A stretch of 64,000 nt of DNA from NCBI GenBank assembly GCA_023143095.1, contig JAGLIF010000010.1, positions 1 to 64,000 of the forward strand, given 5' to 3'. A model generated the notes under the pieces. That model was not told the DNA's origin. It did no database searches and saw only the letters and a list, made by a program, of their open reading frames with translations. Positions 49,860-57,488 of the stretch are shown here, one piece after another. The first letter of the stretch is position 1. Each line of letters opens with the position of its first letter. The position numbers and the translations under genes were made by a program. The DNA is from Candidatus Altimarinota bacterium. GTDB lineage: Bacteria; Patescibacteriota; Gracilibacteria; UBA4473.

Positions 49860-49888
49860 AAAAAAATGCCTTTGAAACGCTCAAGGGC
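49860..49888 (-). terminator. Attenuator terminator in front of serK
   Basis: On the minus strand an 8-bp stem (GCCCTTGA 49888-49881, TCAAAGGC 49875-49868; loop GCGTT; one G-U pair) is followed by A and eight T. No gene lies upstream to be ended, so it should regulate serK-cysM. Its 5' arm overlaps TTGCCC (49890-49885), which can instead pair with GGGCAA (49922-49917), an antiterminator. Confidence 0.75.
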
Positions 49889-49926
49889 AAATAAAAAAGG
49901 AATACACTAAAAATTATTGCCCCGTG

Positions 49927-49971
49927 CTACAAGCAAAGACAACAAAAAGTGAAACCGATTGAATATGACAT
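49927..49971 (-). CDS. Cysteine-rich leader peptide (MSYSIGFTFCCLCL)
   Basis: A 14-codon frame, ATG 49971 to TAG 49927, with cysteine codons TGT TGT at positions 10-11 and TGC at position 13. It starts at the predicted transcription start (leaderless) and ends just before the antiterminator strand. The end of the frame (TTGCTT, 49935-49930) can pair with GGGCAA (49922-49917). A ribosome stalled for Cys-tRNA would cover it and free GGGCAA for TTGCCC, preventing the terminator. This is the layout of trp- and his-type attenuators, here with Cys codons before a cysteine-making operon. Too short for homology support; the evidence is position, codon content and RNA pairing. Confidence 0.75.
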   Translation of the reverse strand: MSYSIGFTFCCLCL

Positions 49972-49978
49972 CCTAAAA

Positions 49979-50007
49979 ATACTATCTAAATTTTTATCAA
50001 TCGTCAA
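49979..50007 (-). promoter_or_regulatory. Promoter of the serK-cysM leader
   Basis: TTGACG (50007-50002), 17-base spacer, TAGTAT (49984-49979) on the minus strand. The expected transcription start is at 49973-49971, at the ATG of the leader peptide. Confidence 0.75.
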
Positions 50008-50016
50008 AATTTTATC

Positions 50017-50044
50017 TTGTTTTTTATCAATATTTCTTTAAAAT
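50017..50044 (+). promoter_or_regulatory. Possible tkt promoter
   Basis: TTGTTT (50017-50022), 16 bases, TAAAAT (50039-50044), 25 bases before ATG 50070, divergent from the serK leader promoter. It overlaps a repeat-end-like TTTATCAATATTTC. Confidence 0.45.
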
Positions 50045-50069
50045 CGCCTCGATTTTTTAGTCTAAAAAA

Positions 50070-51974
50070 ATGGATTTTTCTTTCCCTCAAAAAAACAAGC
50101 CTCTTGGAGAAACTCGGTCCAAATTCTTAAAAGCTTTTACTAAAAATTGTTACCGAACAATTTTAGATATGCTCCGTACTTCTCAATCTGGACATCCTGG
50201 AGGAAGTCTGAGTTGTCTTGATTTTTTGGCTACCTTATATGCTTTTAGACTCAGTAAATCTCCTGAACCAATCATCATTTCCAACGGACATATTTCTCCT
50301 GGAGTCTACTCTGTATTAGCTGAAATGGGCGCTGTTTCAAAAGAAGAACTCACTAGCACTTTCCGACAATTGGGATCTTCTTTTGAAGGTCATGTAACAC
50401 GACATATTCCAGGTATTTATTTTGGGACAGGTCCTCTAGGTGCTGGAATAAGTGCTGCAGCAGGATTTGCTAAAGCTGAAAAAATGAAAAACTCAGACAA
50501 AATGGTCTGGGGACTTATGGGAGACGGTGAAGCACAAGAAGGACAAGTTCATGAAATGGCTCTTTTTGCTCACAAAGAAAAACTTAGTAATTTCGCTGTT
50601 TTTTGTGATTACAACAAGGTACAACTCACTGACACTTTAGAAAAAACAATGCCTATTGATCTAAAGGCTCTTTTTATCGCTTATGGATGGAATGTAATTG
50701 AAATTGATGGACATAACTATGAAGAAATCTGGGAATCTATCGGTGTATCTGTCGCTTCAGATAAACCAACTTTTATTCTTGGAAATACAATTATGGGAAA
50801 AGGAATTCCAATTATGGAAGTGGATGGACAAGCTTTTAAATCCACTTGGCACGGAAAAGCACCAAAACCAGATCAAATTGATGAACAACTTGCACAATTA
50901 ACTTTAACTAAAGATGCGATAGAAACTTTGGAAATTTTCAGAAAAGACCGAAATTTCAACCCGCAAGAAAACAGCTTCACAGAAACACTCACGCCCATGC
51001 CAGAAATAAAAGTAGGCACTCCAATTCTGTACGATACTGAAACACTCACCGATTGTCGAAGTGCTTATGGAAAAGCTCTTTTAGACCTCGCTAAAAATAA
51101 TAAAAATATCTTAGCAGGTTCTGCTGATTTAGGAAGTTCCGTAATGACCAAATTTGTGGCTGCCAAGTTTCCAGAACAATATATTGAGTATGGTATCTGC
51201 GAACAAAATATGGTTTCCGTTTCTGGTGGACTTTCTTTTGATGGATTTGTGCCTTTCATCTCCACTTTTGGAGCCTTTATGAGTAGTCGCGCTAAAGATC
51301 AAGCACGAGTAAACGATATCAATCAAGCAAATGTAAAAATGGTTTCTACCCATTGTGGACTAAGCGTTGGAGAAGATGGTCCAACCCATCAAGCAATTGA
51401 TGACATGGGATCCTTTCTTGGAATGTTTAATACAATGGTGATTGAACCAGCTGACCCAAATCACTGTGATCGAATCATCCGATATGTCGCCACTCACTAC
51501 GGAAACTGTTATGTACGCATGGGACGACATAAAATACCAGCTTTGACGAAATCAAATGGAGACCTTCTTTTTGATGCCAATTACAAGTACTATTACGGAC
51601 GAACTGACATACTGCGAGAAGGAAGCGACATAACAATTGTAGCAAGCGGTCCAATGGTAATTGAAGCACTCCAAGCAGTAGAAGAAAGTGGCTCAAATGC
51701 GGAAATCCTTATCGCCTCTTCTCCAAAACAATTTGATGAAAATCTCAAAGAATCTTTAGAAAAAACTAAAAAAGTTATTGTTGTGGAAGATCATAACGGT
51801 TTGTCTGGATTCAGCTCTCAAGTCTCTCTTTATGCCGCAGATTTAGGTATCTGTTTGGAAGATTTTCATTCTGTTTCCGTTAAAAAATATGAACTAAGCG
51901 GAAAACCTGCTGAGTTATACGAAAATGCCAAAATTGGGAAAAATGCAATTTTGGAGATTTTAAAAAATTTATAG
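50070..51974 (+). CDS. tkt: Transketolase
   Basis: 634 residues with both halves in one chain. It moves two-carbon ketol units between pentose and triose/tetrose phosphates using thiamine diphosphate. Motifs: MLRTSQSGHPGGSLSCLDFLATLY, FGTGPLGAGISAAAGFAKAEKM, the ThDP-binding MGDGEAQEGQVHEMALFAHKEKLSNFAVFCDYN, STWHGKAP, then the pyrimidine domain with CEQNMVSVSGGLS and STFGAFMSSRAKDQ, and THCGLSVGEDGPTHQAIDDMG. A C-terminal transketolase domain follows. The length is a little below typical TktA (about 660). It works with rpe (5558) and pgi (47260). Confidence 0.95.
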   Translation: MDFSFPQKNKPLGETRSKFLKAFTKNCYRTILDMLRTSQSGHPGGSLSCLDFLATLYAFRLSKSPEPIIISNGHISPGVYSVLAEMGAVSKEELTSTFRQLGSSFEGHVTRHIPGIYFGTGPLGAGISAAAGFAKAEKMKNSDKMVWGLMGDGEAQEGQVHEMALFAHKEKLSNFAVFCDYNKVQLTDTLEKTMPIDLKALFIAYGWNVIEIDGHNYEEIWESIGVSVASDKPTFILGNTIMGKGIPIMEVDGQAFKSTWHGKAPKPDQIDEQLAQLTLTKDAIETLEIFRKDRNFNPQENSFTETLTPMPEIKVGTPILYDTETLTDCRSAYGKALLDLAKNNKNILAGSADLGSSVMTKFVAAKFPEQYIEYGICEQNMVSVSGGLSFDGFVPFISTFGAFMSSRAKDQARVNDINQANVKMVSTHCGLSVGEDGPTHQAIDDMGSFLGMFNTMVIEPADPNHCDRIIRYVATHYGNCYVRMGRHKIPALTKSNGDLLFDANYKYYYGRTDILREGSDITIVASGPMVIEALQAVEESGSNAEILIASSPKQFDENLKESLEKTKKVIVVEDHNGLSGFSSQVSLYAADLGICLEDFHSVSVKKYELSGKPAELYENAKIGKNAILEILKNL

Positions 51975-52008
51975 GATATAAAGAAAAAAGAATAGAAAGT
52001 CGTTATTC

Positions 52009-52037
52009 AAGTCCGGACTCCTGAGGAGTCCGGACTT
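52009..52037. terminator. Bidirectional hairpin between tkt and cca
   Basis: Perfect 13-bp arms AAGTCCGGACTCC (52009-52021) and GGAGTCCGGACTT (52025-52037), loop TGA. It overlaps the cca stop codon. Third two-armed copy of the AGTCCGGACT family, again at convergent gene ends. Confidence 0.65.
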
Positions 52038-53388
52038 AATTGGAAATATTTTCTTTTAGAAAAGTCTTCAAAAATACCTTCGCTTCTTCTTTTGTTTTTA
52101 TCACATCTTCTAGTTGCTGTTCTCTCAAAGCATCTTTGATTGCTCCTAATTCTGGACCAGCAGGAATATTTAATAGTTCCATAATTTCCTTTCCAGAAAA
52201 GAAATCCTTTTTATGTGAAGGTAATATTCGCTCAGAATGGGCATATCTGAAATTTTCTTCAATCAAAGTCAGTTCTAGAAGTGCTTTTTCCCTGTTTTTA
52301 GAATCTTTTGTTTGGCAACCTAATATATCCGCTCGATGCAATTTCATCAAATCCGAAAAAAAAGGATGATCAAAATAAATCAGTTTTGTTGACATTTTCA
52401 TCTTACTAAACTGATCAAACAAATGATGGTTTTTGACTAACCACATAATCTTTTTAGTTTTCTTTCTAGAAAATTTTAACCGTTCACTTATTTTTTGCAC
52501 AAGCACTGTGCCTTCCTCTTGATGATGATGAAAATGAATACGATCTCCCGCAAAAGAAAGCGTTTCAGCTTTTCCAATATCATGCAAAAATGCTGACCAA
52601 TAAAGTTCTTGACTTTCGTTTTCTCCCAACGCCTTAAGAACCAAGAGCATATGATGAAACACATCCCCCTCAATATGAAAATCTTTAGGCTGAGGTACTT
52701 CCTTTTGCTTCTCCACTTCTGGCAATATTTTTATCAAAATCCCCAAATCACTCAAATCTTGAATCGCTTTTACTCGTGAATGATGAACAAGAATCTTGTT
52801 CAATTCTTCAGTAACTCTTTCAGCTGAAACATGCGTCACAAGAGAAGCGTGTTTTTCTAGTGCTTTCCGAGTTTTGTCACAATAATCTAGTTTAAATCTA
52901 TTTTTAAATCGTACTGCCCGCAGTATTCGCAAAAAATCTTCTTCAATCCGCTCCTCAGCATCCCCTATAAATCGCAAAAGCCCTCTTTTTAAATCTCGCC
53001 GTCCATCTACAAAATCATAAAACTCTTTTATAAGAGGATCATAAAAAATACCATTGATCGTAAAATCTCTCCGAAAAGCATCTTCTTGTGGAGACGAAAA
53101 AGTGATGAAATTTGGGCGTCTTCCATCTGACGCTCCCGAATCTGAACGAAATGTGGCTACTTCAAAATTATGTCCATCCTCCTCGATCAAAATCACTCCA
53201 AATGCTTTTCCTATGGGATAAGTCTTAACAAAAATTGCTTCAATCTCTTCTGGTTGTGCATCCGTCGCTATATCAAAATCCTGTGGATTCTTTTTCAAAA
53301 TCAAATCTCTCACACATCCTCCCGCAAAAAAAGCACGAAACCCTTTTTCTTTTAGTTTTTTTACAATTTTTACCGCAGTATTTTGCAT
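52036..53388 (-). CDS. cca: CCA tRNA nucleotidyltransferase with HD domain
   Basis: 450 residues. A class II polymerase that adds or repairs CCA at tRNA 3' ends. Head domain: FFAGGCVRDLILKKNPQDFDIATDAQPEEI with the catalytic DxD, then VATFRSDSG, RRPNFITFSSPQEDAFRRDFTINGIFYDP and FVDGRRDLKRGLLRFIGDAEERIEEDFLRILRAVRFKNRF (neck, template Arg). The middle has an HD hydrolase domain (HHMLLVLKALG, FLHDIGKAETLSF, HHHQEEGTVLV), typical of bacterial enzymes with phosphodiesterase side activity. The one tRNA gene in this window already encodes its CCA, so repair is the likely role here. Confidence 0.93.
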   Translation of the reverse strand: MQNTAVKIVKKLKEKGFRAFFAGGCVRDLILKKNPQDFDIATDAQPEEIEAIFVKTYPIGKAFGVILIEEDGHNFEVATFRSDSGASDGRRPNFITFSSPQEDAFRRDFTINGIFYDPLIKEFYDFVDGRRDLKRGLLRFIGDAEERIEEDFLRILRAVRFKNRFKLDYCDKTRKALEKHASLVTHVSAERVTEELNKILVHHSRVKAIQDLSDLGILIKILPEVEKQKEVPQPKDFHIEGDVFHHMLLVLKALGENESQELYWSAFLHDIGKAETLSFAGDRIHFHHHQEEGTVLVQKISERLKFSRKKTKKIMWLVKNHHLFDQFSKMKMSTKLIYFDHPFFSDLMKLHRADILGCQTKDSKNREKALLELTLIEENFRYAHSERILPSHKKDFFSGKEIMELLNIPAGPELGAIKDALREQQLEDVIKTKEEAKVFLKTFLKENISN

Positions 53389-53419
53389 GAAAAGAGGATT
53401 TTTCTGAGTTTATCAGTGT

Positions 53420-53827
53420 TTACTTAAGTGTTTTCACAAATTCCGTCAAATTAATCGACTTAAATTTCAAACTACCAGACTCAGGATCAATCTCCCAAAA
53501 GCTTAACATTCCAGCTTCTATATTAAGTGAAAAAACTTCCTTGGAAGAAATTTTTTGTGAAACTTCTTTTTCATTTATTTCTATCAAAAACACACCATTT
53601 TCACTGGCTTCTACCGTCATTTTTATCTCTTTTTCTGGAGTTTGTACTAATACTTTTTCCGTTCTACGAATACCTTTCCTCTCTGGCACTTTTGTCACAA
53701 CAACCTTTTCTTCCAATGGTTTTTCTATTCCTTTGATAAAAAACGAGGTCTCCATATCCCCAGTCCAAATCCACCATAATAACACAACCAATCCTACCGC
53801 GAAAACAAGAGTAAAGAATCTTTGCAT
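53420..53827 (-). CDS. Single-pass membrane protein of unknown function
   Basis: 135 residues from ATG 53827 (TTG 53842 possible). One N-terminal helix (FFTLVFAVGLVVLLWWIW) anchors an external domain rich in Lys and Glu (EKPLEEKVVVTKVPERKG, EKVLVQTPEKEIKMTVEASENGVFLIEINEKEVSQKISSKEVFSLNIEAGMLSFWEIDPESG), probably beta-rich. No family recognised. The upstream EamA-type gene ends 24 bases before it in the same frame, separated by a single TGA, so they are probably cotranscribed; cca follows about 30 bases downstream. Confidence 0.6.
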   Translation of the reverse strand: MQRFFTLVFAVGLVVLLWWIWTGDMETSFFIKGIEKPLEEKVVVTKVPERKGIRRTEKVLVQTPEKEIKMTVEASENGVFLIEINEKEVSQKISSKEVFSLNIEAGMLSFWEIDPESGSLKFKSINLTEFVKTLK

Positions 53828-53851
53828 AATATAAATAGACAAAATTCTATA

Positions 53852-54676
53852 TCATCCTAAAACAAAAAATACACCTGTGCAAATAAAAATAGCAGCTATA
53901 TATCGTAACCATTTATGTCCTTCTTTAAAAAGATGTGCACCTAAAAAAACTCCAAATAAAATAGATAAATTCCGTACTGAACTAACCACCGCTCCATCTA
54001 AAGTTTGCAAAGCAAATAACGCCAAATACCAAGTTCCTACCATAGAAAATGTAAATCCCAACAAATTTTTCCAGTTTTTTAAATCCTTTTTCAAAGCCTC
54101 TTTTTTAGGAAAAACAATATACATTAATAATGGAATCTGAAACCCTACCATCGCCCACATTTCATTAGTTGAAAATATTCTCAATAATTGTTTATCTACT
54201 AAAAAATAACCAGCTGTAAGAAAAGCAATTAAAAGAATTTGTCCCAAAATCTGCCATCTGATATGTGCAATTTTTCGGTCGAACCCCAAAACAAGCGCCC
54301 CAGAAAGAATCATTCCAATACCCAAAATCTGAAAAAAAGTAAATTTAGCTGAAAACCAAAAAATTTCTCCTATTAAAATCAAAATCGGTGAGAGTCTCGT
54401 CAAAGGATAAAGCACCTGAAATTCGTGTTTTGCAACTAATGAAAGCATAATCATCATATAAGTTGAGTGCAATAAAGCTGAAATAATAATTATTTCTTTG
54501 TATTCAACGACTCGTTGCCAAAAATCTAAATCAAAAAATTCATAAGAAAAAAAACTCACGGCTAAAATTACTCCTAAAAAATTGAGAGTGAGTGGATGAG
54601 CTGCTTTTTTGGAAAAACTAGCCATCATAGGATGCAAGAACGCAGAAAATATGACCGCCAAAACCGCTAAATTCAT
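53852..54676 (-). CDS. EamA-family drug/metabolite transporter
   Basis: 274 residues with about ten membrane helices in two EamA halves. The first half ends with the typical FWFSAKFTFFQILGIGMILSGALVLGFDRK; the second ends with LDGAVVSSVRNLSILFGVFLGAHLFKEGHKWLRYIAAIFICTGVFFVLG. Such proteins export or import small metabolites across the cytoplasmic membrane; substrate unknown. Start at ATG 54676 (one TTG upstream). It stops with TGA, without which it would fuse in frame to the next gene, so UGA must act as a stop. Confidence 0.82.
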   Translation of the reverse strand: MNLAVLAVIFSAFLHPMMASFSKKAAHPLTLNFLGVILAVSFFSYEFFDLDFWQRVVEYKEIIIISALLHSTYMMIMLSLVAKHEFQVLYPLTRLSPILILIGEIFWFSAKFTFFQILGIGMILSGALVLGFDRKIAHIRWQILGQILLIAFLTAGYFLVDKQLLRIFSTNEMWAMVGFQIPLLMYIVFPKKEALKKDLKNWKNLLGFTFSMVGTWYLALFALQTLDGAVVSSVRNLSILFGVFLGAHLFKEGHKWLRYIAAIFICTGVFFVLG

Positions 54677-54729
54677 CAAGGTGAATTGTACCTAAAAACC
54701 CAAAGAGCTAAAAACAAAATATGGATTTC

Positions 54730-56139
54730 TTAAAACTTCCTTATTTGAAGCGTCGGAATAAATTCACCTTCTACTAAAAAATCTGAAATTAGAATAAACT
54801 TTTTACCAGTCCACTCGGGATAATGTTTTAAAAATTGTTCTTTCGCTCGCAACACCGTCTTTTGCGGTTGAGAAGAAAATTCAATCCCAAGAGGATATAC
54901 TCCCCAAAGCAACTGCATTTTTCGACGTGTTTTTGATTCATTCGTAAAAGCAAAAATCGGTACCTTTGGTCGAAAACTTGAAACCAAATTCGCCATAAAT
55001 CCACTTCTTGTAATCACAAGAATAGCAGAAACCACTGGTAAATCTTCTGCCATTTTAGCCGCAATAAACGAAAAATCTTCCCGTTCAGAAGTGATTTCTA
55101 TTTTTCTAATCGGACGCGTTTCTAAAAATTCTTTTTCTGTCTCCAAAGCAATCTCTGTCATAGTCTCCGCTGATTTTATAGGGAACTTTCCTCCAGCTGT
55201 TTCCCCCGAAAGCATAATTGCATCCGCTCGTTGAAACACTGCTGTCGAAACATCTGAGACTTCTGCTCTAGTAGGAATTGGATTTACTATCATTGATTCA
55301 AGCATGTGTGTTGCCACAATTACAGGTTTTTGAAAATTCTTGCAGATTTCCACAATCTCTCTTTGCACACGCGGCACATGAGAGAAAGGAATCTCCGCCC
55401 CCAAATCACCTCTTGCTACCATTATTCCATCTGAAGCTTCACAGATTGTGCCCAAATGTTTGGTCGCCTCAAAACTTTCTACTTTGGCAATCACATCTAT
55501 CTTAGAATTATTTTCTTTTAAAAAAGCTTTTAACTCATAAATCTCATCAGCTCGACGAACAAAAGAAAGCGCAATAAAATCCACACCCCATTTAACTCCA
55601 AATTTTATATCTTTCCAATCCTTTTCTGTAATAGACTCCAAAGAAACATCTTTTCCTGGCAAATTTAAATGTCTCCTAGAAGTAAGTTTTCCCCCATCCA
55701 AAACTTCACAAATCACATCCGTTTTTGTTTTCGTCTTCACTCGAAAATTCATCACCCCATTATCTATCAAAATTTTTTCACCTTCATCTACATCTTGTAT
55801 AAATGCATCATAATTGACCCCAATCCGAGAATCTCCTTCAAATTCCGCTGCTGGATCCACTGACAAAATAACTTCATCTCCTTTTTTTAACTCAACTGGA
55901 AATTTAAGATCTCCAGTCCGAATTTCTGGTCCTTTTGTATCCAACAAAATAGCATAATTTTCTTTCGATTTTTGATTCAACCTTCGGATTCTTTTTATAA
56001 CTTCTTCATGCCATTCATGCGTCCCATGCGAAAAATTTAAACGAAAAATATTTACTCCAGCTTTCGCTAATTTTTTAAGGGAGTCGTAATCTGAACTAAC
56101 TGGACCAATCGTTGCGATAATTTTTGTTTTTTTTTGCAT
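54730..56139 (-). CDS. pyk: Pyruvate kinase
   Basis: 469 residues, a standard bacterial length without the extra C-terminal PEP-like domain. It converts phosphoenolpyruvate and ADP to pyruvate and ATP. Motifs: KTKIIATIGPVSSDYDSL, RLNFSHGTHEWHEEVIKRIR (Arg and Asn of the K+ site), LLDTKGPEIRTGD, the B domain around 70-165, FIALSFVRRADE, DVIAKVESFEA, the metal and catalytic IMVARGDLGAEIPFSHVPRVQREI, and VIVATHMLESMIVNPIPTRAEVSDV. Start ATG 56139 with no Shine-Dalgarno sequence. It is the ATP-yielding end of the glycolytic set (pgi, tkt, rpe). Confidence 0.95.
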   Translation of the reverse strand: MQKKTKIIATIGPVSSDYDSLKKLAKAGVNIFRLNFSHGTHEWHEEVIKRIRRLNQKSKENYAILLDTKGPEIRTGDLKFPVELKKGDEVILSVDPAAEFEGDSRIGVNYDAFIQDVDEGEKILIDNGVMNFRVKTKTKTDVICEVLDGGKLTSRRHLNLPGKDVSLESITEKDWKDIKFGVKWGVDFIALSFVRRADEIYELKAFLKENNSKIDVIAKVESFEATKHLGTICEASDGIMVARGDLGAEIPFSHVPRVQREIVEICKNFQKPVIVATHMLESMIVNPIPTRAEVSDVSTAVFQRADAIMLSGETAGGKFPIKSAETMTEIALETEKEFLETRPIRKIEITSEREDFSFIAAKMAEDLPVVSAILVITRSGFMANLVSSFRPKVPIFAFTNESKTRRKMQLLWGVYPLGIEFSSQPQKTVLRAKEQFLKHYPEWTGKKFILISDFLVEGEFIPTLQIRKF

Positions 56140-56184
56140 GTTAGACTCATTTTACCACATTTTCACCCAAAATAAAACACTTAA

Positions 56185-56240
56185 ACACCTTTAATAACTT
56201 TATTTATATAAAATTAATATTTTTTCATAGAATTTATTTC
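56185..56240. repeat. Left-end fragment of the MITE-like element
   Basis: AACACCTTTAATAACTTTAT and TTTTTCATAGAATTTATTTC match the internal left block of copies at 32741 and 36883. Upstream of pyk on the minus strand. Confidence 0.5.
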
Positions 56241-56251
56241 ACGATAGTTCC

Positions 56252-56623
56252 TTATTCATTTGTCATTGCAATCGCCCATTCAACCAAAGCTAAAAAAATA
56301 GCCAAAAGAACTACTTCCAACATTCCCAACAATCTAAACAGCTGTAACACTAATAATATACAAAAAAACAACGCTACAAGAATACTTCGACGAAAAGCTA
56401 TTAAAAAATATTTTGTTCCCAGTTTCTTGCCAAAAAAAAGTTCTAAAGCAAAAAAGAAAAGAAAAGTAAAAAAACTTACTAATCCACAAAATAAACTGAC
56501 AAAAAATGCCAAAAATGCAATATCTTTCTGTTCTCCAAGCGGATCTAAATGAAAAATACTTGTATAAAAAATCGCACCACTAAGTCCTAATACCAATCCC
56601 GTTAATAAGAAATTTCTCCACAT
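56252..56623 (-). CDS. Four-helix membrane protein of unknown function
   Basis: 123 residues with four hydrophobic segments: FLLTGLVLGLSGAIFYTSIF, IAFLAFFVSLFCGLVSFFTFLFFFALELFF, SILVALFFCILLVLQLFRLLG and MLEVVLLAIFLALVEWAIAM. The loop LDPLGEQKD between the first two, and FGKKLGTKYFLIAFRRS, are the only polar parts. Small proteins of this shape are frequent in CPR genomes without a known role. It lies between pilD and pyk on the same strand. Confidence 0.6.
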   Translation of the reverse strand: MWRNFLLTGLVLGLSGAIFYTSIFHLDPLGEQKDIAFLAFFVSLFCGLVSFFTFLFFFALELFFGKKLGTKYFLIAFRRSILVALFFCILLVLQLFRLLGMLEVVLLAIFLALVEWAIAMTNE

Positions 56624-56701
56624 ACTTTAATTTTTGACAGTTAACTTTTATACTCTTTTAGCTTGCTGTTTTCTGTTTCTACTTTCAAATTTGTCTTTCT
56701 T

Positions 56702-57469
56702 TTAAATGGAAACCAAAATTTCCCAATACAAATTAATTATTTCAACACCAACATAGAGAAACAAAATAGTCGAAGGCATAAGAAAAGCACCCATAGGAAG
56801 TATCGATTTTCGAGTAAATTTTTTGAACAATATAAGCAAAATTGCAACCAAACTACCAACTGCATAAGCTACCAGTAAAGCGAAAAGAAGTTTTTCCACC
56901 CCCAACACAATCCCCATAAAAAATCCTAATCGCATATCTCCAGCCCCAACCCATCGTCCTTTTGAAGCATAATATTGAAAAGCATAAAAAGCAAAACCAA
57001 CACTTGCCCCTAATAAAAAAGCATACCAAGGGATTTCTCTAAAAAATGCCCAAATTACCGCCAAAAAAATAGCTGGAAAAATAATTCGATCATCTACTTC
57101 ATAAAATAAAAGATCGTAATAAAAAAGAACTAAACTAAAAAACACAACAATTAAAAGAGGGATTAATTCTACTTGTCCATAAAATTTTTGGGCGAAAAAA
57201 AAGAATGTCAAAAGAAATGTCAACTCTATAATCGGATATGAAAAAGGAATTTTTTCTTTGCAATTCGAACATTTCCCTCTCTGAAATACCCAAGATAAAA
57301 TAGGAATAAGATTCCAGAATTTCAGATTTTTTCGACACTTCGGACACCTCGATCTCCCTGCAATGATACCATCCTCATCAAAATGCAACCGATGAATCAA
57401 CATTGTTGTAAAACTTCCTAAGATCGCACCTACAACAGTTATTAGACTTATAATTAATTCTTTTTCCAT
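56702..57469 (-). CDS. pilD: Type IV prepilin peptidase/N-methyltransferase
   Basis: 255 residues. The N-terminal methyltransferase domain has a zinc site from four cysteines (C42, C45, C67, C70 in RCPKCRKNLKFW and GKCSNCKEKIPF). The peptidase domain has catalytic D119 (LFYYDLLFYEVDDR) and D178 (GAGDMRLGFFMG). About eight membrane helices. It removes the leader of type IV pilins and methylates the new N-terminus in the cytoplasmic membrane. It shows that the cell has type IV pilins or pseudopilins encoded elsewhere, in addition to the Flp pilin at 32480. It lies 19 bases downstream of holA. Confidence 0.92.
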   Translation of the reverse strand: MEKELIISLITVVGAILGSFTTMLIHRLHFDEDGIIAGRSRCPKCRKNLKFWNLIPILSWVFQRGKCSNCKEKIPFSYPIIELTFLLTFFFFAQKFYGQVELIPLLIVVFFSLVLFYYDLLFYEVDDRIIFPAIFLAVIWAFFREIPWYAFLLGASVGFAFYAFQYYASKGRWVGAGDMRLGFFMGIVLGVEKLLFALLVAYAVGSLVAILLILFKKFTRKSILPMGAFLMPSTILFLYVGVEIINLYWEILVSI

Positions 57470-57488
57470 ATTTAATTTTAAAAAAATA

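Noticed and set aside
49860-50007. T-box or riboswitch upstream of serK
   Set aside because: No T-box sequence or specifier stem, and no known riboswitch core; the Cys-codon frame with overlapping stems explains the leader better.
6784-53854. UGA decoded as glycine (code 25)
   Set aside because: No in-frame TGA inside any recognised gene, and reading through would fuse unrelated genes at 53852.
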